Shown here one piece after another: positions 13,866 to 18,987 of a stretch of DNA of 18,987 bases. Within the stretch, counting starts at the first letter, position 1, and every line of letters starts with the position of its first letter. This DNA comes from QHXN01 sp040509515 (GTDB lineage Bacteria > Acidobacteriota > Blastocatellia > Pyrinomonadales > Pyrinomonadaceae): NCBI GenBank assembly GCA_040509515.1, contig JBEVKV010000093.1, forward strand, positions 1 through 18,987, in the 5' to 3' direction. Below the pieces are notes generated by a model. It did no database searches, was not told the DNA's origin, and worked only from the letters and a program-made list of their open reading frames with translations. The position numbers were made by a program, and so were the translations under genes.

Positions 13866-15344
13866 ATGGACACCTACCGCAACTTTATCAAGGGTGAGTG
13901 GGTCGAATCCGCTTCCCAGCGTACGGCCGACAACGTCAACCCCGCGAACACCGAGGACGTGCTCGGCGTGGTGCGCCTCTCGACGCGCGAGGAGGCGCGC
14001 TCCGCGGTCGAGGCCGCCGCCGAAGCCTTCCGCGGCTGGCGCTCGACGCCCGCGCCCGCGCGCGGCCGCATCGTCGCACGCTTCGCGCGCCTGCTCGAAG
14101 AGCACAGGGACGAGGTCGCCGCCCTGCTCACGCGTGAGGAGGGCAAGACGCTCTCCGAGTCGCGCGGCGAGCTGCAACGCGCCATCAACGTCGCCGAGTT
14201 CTGCGCCGGCGAGTCGCGCCGCATGAACGGCGAGACCATCCCGTCGGAACTGCCCTCGAACTTCGCCTACACCATCCGGCAGCCGCACGGCGTCGTCGCC
14301 GTCGTCACGCCGTGGAACTTCCCCGTCGCCATCCCCGTCTGGAAGCTCGCGCCCGCGCTCGTCGCCGGCAACACGGTCGTCTTCAAGCCGGCTACGAATA
14401 CGCCCGCCACGGCCGTCCGGCTCGTCGAACTCTTCGCGGAGGCCGGCATCCCCGCGGGCGTGCTCAACTTAATACTCGGCTCCGGCTCCGAGGCGGGCGA
14501 CGAGATAGTCAGCCACCGCGCGGTGCGCGCCATCTCGTTCACGGGCTCGAACCAGGTGGGCGTCGCGCTCTACGAGCAGGCGGCGCGGCGCGGCGTGCGC
14601 GTGCAGTGCGAGATGGGCGGCAAGAACCCGGTCGTCGTGCTCGAAGACGCGGACATCCAGCTCGCCGTCGAGTCCACGGCGCAGGGCGCGTTCGGCTCGA
14701 CGGGTCAGCGCTGCACCGCGACGAGCCGCGCCGTCGTCGTCGAGTCGGTGGCCGACGAGTTCGTCCGCCGCGTCGGCGAGCGAGCGCGTGCGCTGCGCCT
14801 CGGCGACGGCGCGGCACCCGAGACGGAAGTCGGCCCGCTCGTGGACGCCAGCCAGTTCAAGACCGTCCTCTCCTACATGGACGTGGCGCGCGAGGACGGC
14901 GCGGAACTCGTCACGGGCGGCGGCCCGGCCGACGGCGCGGGGCTGCGCAAAGGCTTCTTCATCCAGCCGACCGTCTTCGACCGCGTCACGCCCGACATGC
15001 GCATCGCGCGCGAGGAGGTCTTCGGCCCCGTCCTCGCCGTGCTGCGCGTCAAGGACTTTGAAGAGGCGCTCGTCGTCGCCAACGACAGCGAGTACGGCCT
15101 CTCTTCGTCGATCTTCACCAACGACGCCGCGCGCGTCTTCCGCTTCGTGGACGAGATAGAGACCGGCATGACGCACATCAACTCGCCCACGACCGGCGGC
15201 GAGGCGCACGTCCCCTTCGGCGGCATCAAGTCCACGGGCGTCGGGGCCTTCGAGCAGGGCTCGACCGCGCTCGACTTCTACACCGAGCTGAAGGTCGTCT
15301 ACGTCGATTACACAGGCCGCAAGCGCGAAGGCAACCTCTACTGA
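13866..15344 (+). CDS. NAD(P)-dependent aldehyde dehydrogenase
   Basis: The 492-residue enzyme oxidises an aldehyde or semialdehyde to the acid. The ALDH catalytic set is complete: N151 in TPWNFP, E249 in CEMGGKNP, C283 in GQRCTATSR, the cofactor loop FTGSNQVG (225-232) and FGGIKSTG near 451-458. GQRCTATSR and overall length resemble alpha-ketoglutaric semialdehyde/2,5-dioxovalerate dehydrogenases. It does not look like the CoA-acylating methylmalonate-semialdehyde dehydrogenases. Next to an aminotransferase and dihydropyrimidinase, malonic or methylmalonic semialdehyde is a plausible substrate, but this is inferred from context. It opens the plus-strand run behind an extended -10 promoter. 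The next gene follows after 21 bases. Confidence 0.93.
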   Translation: MDTYRNFIKGEWVESASQRTADNVNPANTEDVLGVVRLSTREEARSAVEAAAEAFRGWRSTPAPARGRIVARFARLLEEHRDEVAALLTREEGKTLSESRGELQRAINVAEFCAGESRRMNGETIPSELPSNFAYTIRQPHGVVAVVTPWNFPVAIPVWKLAPALVAGNTVVFKPATNTPATAVRLVELFAEAGIPAGVLNLILGSGSEAGDEIVSHRAVRAISFTGSNQVGVALYEQAARRGVRVQCEMGGKNPVVVLEDADIQLAVESTAQGAFGSTGQRCTATSRAVVVESVADEFVRRVGERARALRLGDGAAPETEVGPLVDASQFKTVLSYMDVAREDGAELVTGGGPADGAGLRKGFFIQPTVFDRVTPDMRIAREEVFGPVLAVLRVKDFEEALVVANDSEYGLSSSIFTNDAARVFRFVDEIETGMTHINSPTTGGEAHVPFGGIKSTGVGAFEQGSTALDFYTELKVVYVDYTGRKREGNLY

Positions 15345-15365
15345 CCCCGCACGCGACAGACGAAC

Positions 15366-15980
15366 ATGAGCACAACCAGCGAAGCCAAGCCGGTCACCGT
15401 CAACTGCACGGCCTGCCAGACCGTCAACCCCGACGCGGGCGTCAACTCGCTCTGCTCCGCGTGCGGCGAACCGCTCGGGGCGGCCGTCCTCCAGCACAGC
15501 ATCGACGAGCTTAAGAAACTCACCGAGCGGATGCAGGAACGCAACGCCCCGTCGTTCTCGTCCTTCAACGGCTTCGGCACCACGCTGCTCGACTACCGCG
15601 AGCGCGAGGACGGCGACTGGGAGGCTTCGCGCTGGGTCATCGCGGCGGGGCTCCCGCTCGTCCCGCTGGCGTCCTACGTCATCCGGCCCAAGCGGCAGGA
15701 TAATTCTTACGGCCGCATGCAGTCTTACTTCGGGATTCTGGGGCGCGTGCCGCTCACGCCCGCGCGCATCCTGCGCGTCTACGGGCTCGTCGTCCTCGCG
15801 CTCGCGCCCATCGTCCTCGGCTTCATGAACTCGCGTTGGGTCAACAGCACGCTCGGCGGCCCGCTGGCCGCGCTGGCGATGCTGGCCTCAATCGTGTGGG
15901 CCGTCTACGTCATCTTCTTCCTCATCAAGAACGACTCCAAACCCTACAAGCACGCGGGCAAGAAGGCCGAGACGGCCTGA
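15366..15980 (+). CDS. Zinc-ribbon membrane protein of unknown function
   Basis: The 204-residue product begins with a zinc ribbon (C14, C17, C30, C33; CxxC pairs 12 residues apart). A short amphipathic helix (about 44-58) and a soluble segment starting FNGFGTTLLDYRE follow. Three hydrophobic helices lie at about 89-106, 136-154 and 163-186, and the C-terminal tail is lysine-rich. The FGT...W...GLPLVPLASYVIRP pattern (70-108) recurs in small bacterial membrane proteins of unknown role. No signal peptide is present, so the ribbon probably faces the cytoplasm. The gene is 21 bases after the aldehyde dehydrogenase, without a good ribosome binding site, so it may depend on read-through from that gene. 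No metabolic role can be assigned. Confidence 0.8.
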   Translation: MSTTSEAKPVTVNCTACQTVNPDAGVNSLCSACGEPLGAAVLQHSIDELKKLTERMQERNAPSFSSFNGFGTTLLDYREREDGDWEASRWVIAAGLPLVPLASYVIRPKRQDNSYGRMQSYFGILGRVPLTPARILRVYGLVVLALAPIVLGFMNSRWVNSTLGGPLAALAMLASIVWAVYVIFFLIKNDSKPYKHAGKKAETA

Positions 15981-15988
15981 GAATTTTT
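15964..15988 (+). terminator. Weak terminator-like hairpin over the zinc-ribbon gene stop
   Basis: Bases 15964-15968 pair with 15974-15978 (five pairs, five-base loop), and five T residues follow at 15984-15988. The stem is short and five bases separate it from the T-run. It could cause partial termination before the aminotransferase gene. Confidence 0.25.
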
Positions 15989-16031
15989 CAAGGGGAATCG
16001 TCCTCAACAGCCACCGACGGAGAATCTAGCC

Positions 16032-17357
16032 ATGAGCACCGCCGAACCCCAACTGAACGCGACCGAGACCGCGCCCACGGGCTCCGAGACGGTCGAGAAG
16101 CACAAGCAGTTCCTCTTCCCCGCCGTCGCGATGTACTACAAGGAGCCGCTCGCGCTCGTGCGCGGCGAGGGGCAGTACGTCTGGGACGACCGGGGCGACC
16201 GCTACCTCGACTGCTTCGGCGGCGTGCTCACCGTCAGCGTCGGCCACGCCCACCCGAAAGTGACCGAGGCGGTCGTCGAGCAGGTGCGAACCCTGCAACA
16301 CACCTCTACGCTCTACGCCAACAAGCCGCAGTCCGACCTCGCCGAGAAGCTCTACCAGATCACGCCCGGCCGGCTGAAGAAATCTTTCTTCACCAGCAGC
16401 GGCACCGAGGCCGACGACACCGCCGTCCACGCCGCCAAGACCGCCACCGGCCGCCACGAGATTGTCGTCCTGCGCCACAGCTATTCGGGACGCTCGGCGA
16501 CGGCGCTCTCGGCCACGGGTCACTCGACGTGGCGTCCGCTGCCGCCGCAGGTCGCCGGCATCGTCCACGCGCGCGCGCCCTACTGCTACCGCTGCCCGTT
16601 CAAGCTCTCGCCCACGAACTGCGGGCTGGCCTGCGCCGAGGACTTGGAAGAGTTAATCATGACGCAGACGACGGGCGAGATCGCGGCCTTCATGGCCGAG
16701 CCCATCCTCGGCGTCGGCGGCTTCATCGTCCCGCCGCCCGGCTACTTCGAGCGCGTCGCCGAGATCACGCGCAAGCACGGCGGCCTCTTCATCGCCGACG
16801 AGGTGCAGACCGCGTGGGGGCGCACCGGCGACAAGTGGTTCGGCATCGAGCACTGGGACGTCGAGCCCGACATCATCACTTCGGCCAAGGGCCTCGGCAA
16901 CGGCGTCCCCGTCGGCATCACCGTCGCCACGCCCGAGGTCGCCGACAAGTTCCCCGGCCTCACCTTCGCGACCTTCGGCGGCAACCCCGTCTCGATGACC
17001 GCCGCGCTCGCCGTGATTAAGGTCATCGAAGAGGAAGACCTCCGCCGCAACGCCGCGGAGGTCGGCGCGTACCTGCGCAGTCGGCTCGAAGAACTCAAAG
17101 AGAAGCACACCGTCATCGGCGACGTGCGCGGCCTCGGCCTCATGCAGGCTTTGGAACTCGTCAAAGACCGCGAGACCAAAGAGCCCGACCCGCAATCCGT
17201 CCTCAAAGTTTTCGAGGAGACGAAAAAGCGCGGCGTCCTCATCGGCAAAGGCGGCCTCTACGGCAACGTCATCCGCACCGGCCTCATGCTCAACTCCACG
17301 AAGGACACCGTTGACGAACTGACGCAGGCACTCGACGGCGCATTCGCGGCCCTGTGA
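16032..17357 (+). CDS. Class III PLP aminotransferase (AGXT2/beta-alanine-pyruvate type)
   Basis: The 441-residue enzyme transfers an amino group, probably from beta-alanine or 3-aminoisobutyrate to pyruvate or glyoxylate, in the cytoplasm. Fold-type I PLP residues are clear: SSGTEAD (122-128), D256 in ADEVQTAWGRTG, and the Schiff-base lysine K286 in TSAKGLGNG. The sequence fits the alanine-glyoxylate aminotransferase 2-like group. A cysteine cluster C185, C188, C197, C201 sits between the two halves of the large domain. The placement upstream of dihydropyrimidinase supports a role in pyrimidine breakdown, converting beta-alanine to malonic semialdehyde, which the aldehyde dehydrogenase could oxidise. 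GGAG at 16019-16022 lies nine bases from the ATG. Confidence 0.9.
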   Translation: MSTAEPQLNATETAPTGSETVEKHKQFLFPAVAMYYKEPLALVRGEGQYVWDDRGDRYLDCFGGVLTVSVGHAHPKVTEAVVEQVRTLQHTSTLYANKPQSDLAEKLYQITPGRLKKSFFTSSGTEADDTAVHAAKTATGRHEIVVLRHSYSGRSATALSATGHSTWRPLPPQVAGIVHARAPYCYRCPFKLSPTNCGLACAEDLEELIMTQTTGEIAAFMAEPILGVGGFIVPPPGYFERVAEITRKHGGLFIADEVQTAWGRTGDKWFGIEHWDVEPDIITSAKGLGNGVPVGITVATPEVADKFPGLTFATFGGNPVSMTAALAVIKVIEEEDLRRNAAEVGAYLRSRLEELKEKHTVIGDVRGLGLMQALELVKDRETKEPDPQSVLKVFEETKKRGVLIGKGGLYGNVIRTGLMLNSTKDTVDELTQALDGAFAAL

Positions 17358-17374
17358 CCCCGTGACGCGGTGAC
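17354..17374 (+). repeat. GTGAC repeat with eight-base period
   Basis: GTGAC occurs at 17354, 17362 and 17370, exactly eight bases apart. A related GTGAGAC follows at 17384. The first copy overlaps the aminotransferase stop codon. The array lies just before the ribosome binding site of the next gene. Confidence 0.5.
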
Positions 17375-17401
17375 GGAGAGGCCGTGAGACGGAGGAGAGA
17401 C

Positions 17402-18163
17402 GTGGGGCAGCTATCTCGCAGAACTTTCATCAACCAGTTGCTCGGCGGTGCGCTGACCTTCGCGCTGGTCAAGTCGCTCAGCGGTGCCCGCGCGCTCGGG
17501 GCCGCGGTGGAGCCCATCGCCGCGAAGTGGCTGGCCGAAGTCGAAGAGGTAAGCGGCGGCCTGATGGGGCGCAAGCTTCGGCCGTCCGCGTGGCAGGAGA
17601 AAATCGAAGACCTCTTCCGCCGCGTCGATTTGAAAGACCTCCTGCGCACCATCGACTACGACGAGCTGATTAAGGCACCCGTCTTTCCCGAAGACCACGA
17701 GTCGGCGCGCGAACTGGAGTTCCCACAGGTCGAAGGGCTCCCGGCGTCTCTGACCTACGTGCCGATGTTCATCGCCTTCAAGCAGGGGCGGGCCATCGTC
17801 CCGCACGGACACCGCAACATGGTCTCGATGCACATGCTGCTCGAAGGCGAAGTCCACGCGCGCCACTACGAGAACAGGGGCGGCGACGACGCGCACATGG
17901 TCATCGAGCCGTCGCTCGACAAGACCTTCGCGCGCGGCGAACTCTCGACCGTCTCCGACGAGCGCCACAACATCCACTGGTTCAAGGCGACGCGCGGCCC
18001 GGCCTTCATGTTCAACGTCGCGGTCTTCGGCCTCGACGGCACGAAAAATTTCACCGGCCGCGACTACATCGACCCGCTCGGCGGCAGCAAGCTCGGCGAC
18101 GGCCGCCTCCGCGCGCGCCGGATAGACTACAAGGAAGCCCTCAAGCTCTACGGCAACACCTGA
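17402..18163 (+). CDS. Tat-exported cupin resembling ADO/PCO thiol dioxygenases
   Basis: The 253-residue product begins with a twin-arginine signal: SRRTFIN at 5-11, then a moderately hydrophobic stretch to about 33. Tat cargo is usually folded and often metal-loaded before export. The C-terminal half is a cupin. Motif 1 (about 129-155) is G-x4-PHGH-x2-M-x5-LLEG-x2-H-x3-Y, giving H135 and H137. Motif 2 (187-206) is ERHNIHWFKA-x2-GPAFMF, giving H192. This spacing matches what I know of cysteamine (ADO) and plant cysteine (PCO) oxygenases, whose iron is held by three histidines. I infer an iron-dependent thiol or similar dioxygenase outside the cytoplasm; the substrate is unknown. GTG 17402 is chosen because GGAGG at 17391-17395 is six bases upstream. 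GTG 17384 is possible but makes a longer basic start. It lies between two pyrimidine-catabolic genes. Confidence 0.7.
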   Translation: MGQLSRRTFINQLLGGALTFALVKSLSGARALGAAVEPIAAKWLAEVEEVSGGLMGRKLRPSAWQEKIEDLFRRVDLKDLLRTIDYDELIKAPVFPEDHESARELEFPQVEGLPASLTYVPMFIAFKQGRAIVPHGHRNMVSMHMLLEGEVHARHYENRGGDDAHMVIEPSLDKTFARGELSTVSDERHNIHWFKATRGPAFMFNVAVFGLDGTKNFTGRDYIDPLGGSKLGDGRLRARRIDYKEALKLYGNT

Positions 18164-18211
18164 AAATCACCCCTTCGGCGCGAGCACACGCGACCGCCGC
18201 GGAGACCATTG

Positions 18212-18987
18212 ATGAGAACCCTGATACGCAACGGGCGCGTCGTGACGGCGGTCGACGATTACAAGGCCGACATTCTGATCGAGGGCGAGACGGTCTCGAC
18301 CATCGGGGCGAGGTTGGAGGTGGAAGCCGACGTGGTGATTGACGCGAGCGGAAAGCTGGTCATCCCCGGCGGCATCGACCCGCACACGCACATGGAGCTG
18401 CCGTTCGGGGGGACGGAGGCGTCGGACGACTTCCGCACGGGGACAATCGCGGCGGCGCACGGCGGGACGACGACCATCATCGACTTCGCGGTGCAGTACA
18501 AGGGTCAGGCTTTGCGCGAAGGTCTGGACGCGTGGCACGCGAAGGCCGAGGGGAAGGCGGCGATTGATTACGGCTTCCACCTAATCGTGACCGACCTCGA
18601 AGACGAGCGCGTGCCGGAGTTGTACAGGGCGATGGACGAGGGCGTGTCGAGCTTCAAGCTGTTCATGGCCTACCCGGGCGTCTTCCTCGCCGACGACGCG
18701 ACCATCTTCCGCGCGATGTCCGCGGCCGGGAGCCGCGGCGGGCTCATCTGCATGCACGCCGAGAACGGCATCGTCATCAACGAGATCATCAAGCGCGCGC
18801 TCGCCGAAGGCCGCACCGCGCCCAAGTACCACGCGCTGACGCGCCCGACCATCGCCGAGGCCGAGGGCGTCCACCGCGCCATCCGCCTCGCCGAGATGGC
18901 CGAAGCGCCCGTCTACATCGTCCACCTCTCCTGCGCCGACGCGCTCGCACAGGTGCGCGAGGCGCGCGACCGCGGCCTGCCCGCCTT
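18212..18987 (+). CDS. hydA: Dihydropyrimidinase (5' part, cut by window edge)
   Basis: The first 258 residues of a cyclic amidohydrolase are present; the family is usually near 460 residues. The enzyme opens dihydrouracil or dihydrothymine to N-carbamoyl-beta-amino acids, the second step of reductive pyrimidine breakdown, and may also act on hydantoins. The zinc site is visible: H58 and H60 in GGIDPHTHMELPFGG, the carboxylated lysine K149 in SSFKLFMAYPG, H182 in MHAENG and H238 in VHLSC. PHTHMELPFGG is typical of dihydropyrimidinase rather than dihydroorotase or allantoinase. GGAG at 18201-18204 lies seven bases before the ATG. It follows the cupin gene after 48 bases in the same run. Confidence 0.93.
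   Translation, partial: MRTLIRNGRVVTAVDDYKADILIEGETVSTIGARLEVEADVVIDASGKLVIPGGIDPHTHMELPFGGTEASDDFRTGTIAAAHGGTTTIIDFAVQYKGQALREGLDAWHAKAEGKAAIDYGFHLIVTDLEDERVPELYRAMDEGVSSFKLFMAYPGVFLADDATIFRAMSAAGSRGGLICMHAENGIVINEIIKRALAEGRTAPKYHALTRPTIAEAEGVHRAIRLAEMAEAPVYIVHLSCADALAQVREARDRGLPA

Noticed and set aside
13896..13913. Sequence resembling a tRNA T-arm (GGGTCGAATCC)
   Set aside because: It lies inside the aldehyde dehydrogenase coding sequence, and no acceptor stem, anticodon arm or D-arm can be folded around it.
17384..17401. Earlier GTG start for the Tat-exported cupin
   Set aside because: It would add six mostly basic residues. The GTG at 17402 has a better-placed GGAGG and gives a normal Tat n-region. 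The earlier start is not excluded.

Overview
The window is a gene-dense stretch of high-GC bacterial chromosome. It has signal peptides, a periplasmic binding-protein transporter and a twin-arginine signal, and several genes start with GTG or TTG. No phage, transposon, CRISPR, tRNA or rRNA signal was seen. The set of protein families (TGS-less ThrRS, ferredoxin/MBL fusion, many small exported proteins of unknown function) would fit Acidobacteriota, possibly Blastocatellia. That placement is an inference; nothing in the window proves a taxon.

Layout. Bases 1-315 hold no supported gene, but contain two GC-rich hairpins and an extended -10 promoter. A membrane-anchored TPR protein (316-1059) and a small exported protein (1076-1702) follow as a likely pair. 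They converge on a ferredoxin/metallo-beta-lactamase fusion (1699-2577, minus), and the two stop codons share one CTAG. A GAF histidine kinase (2680-3897), threonyl-tRNA synthetase (3992-5878) and a four-helix membrane protein (5971-6501) run on the plus strand. The last of these overlaps the next minus-strand gene by 42 bases.

From 13633 down to 6460 everything is on the minus strand, in transcription order: AMP-forming acyl-CoA ligase, a tandemly duplicated DUF6328-like membrane protein, an exported M20 amidohydrolase, a fused solute-binding/permease subunit, its ABC ATPase, and an exported class-A-beta-lactamase-like serine hydrolase. One coherent reading is a scavenging route. N-acyl or N-aroyl amino acids would be cut outside the cytoplasm, the amino acid imported by the ABC transporter, and the acid activated by the CoA ligase. 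This is inferred from gene order and families only.

From 13866 to the right edge everything is on the plus strand: aldehyde dehydrogenase, zinc-ribbon membrane protein, class III aminotransferase, a Tat-exported cupin, and the first 258 codons of dihydropyrimidinase. Dihydropyrimidinase, a beta-alanine-type aminotransferase and a semialdehyde dehydrogenase together point to reductive pyrimidine catabolism. The remaining genes of that route probably lie beyond the right edge.

The most unusual item is the Tat-exported cupin at 17402-18163. Its two metal motifs look like those of the cysteamine/plant-cysteine (ADO/PCO) thiol dioxygenases, which are usually intracellular. Other points are the duplicated DUF6328 protein, a five-unit heptamer repeat at 11101-11135, an octamer-spaced GTGAC repeat at 17354-17374, and an extended -10 element (TGtTAT) recurring upstream of plus-strand genes.
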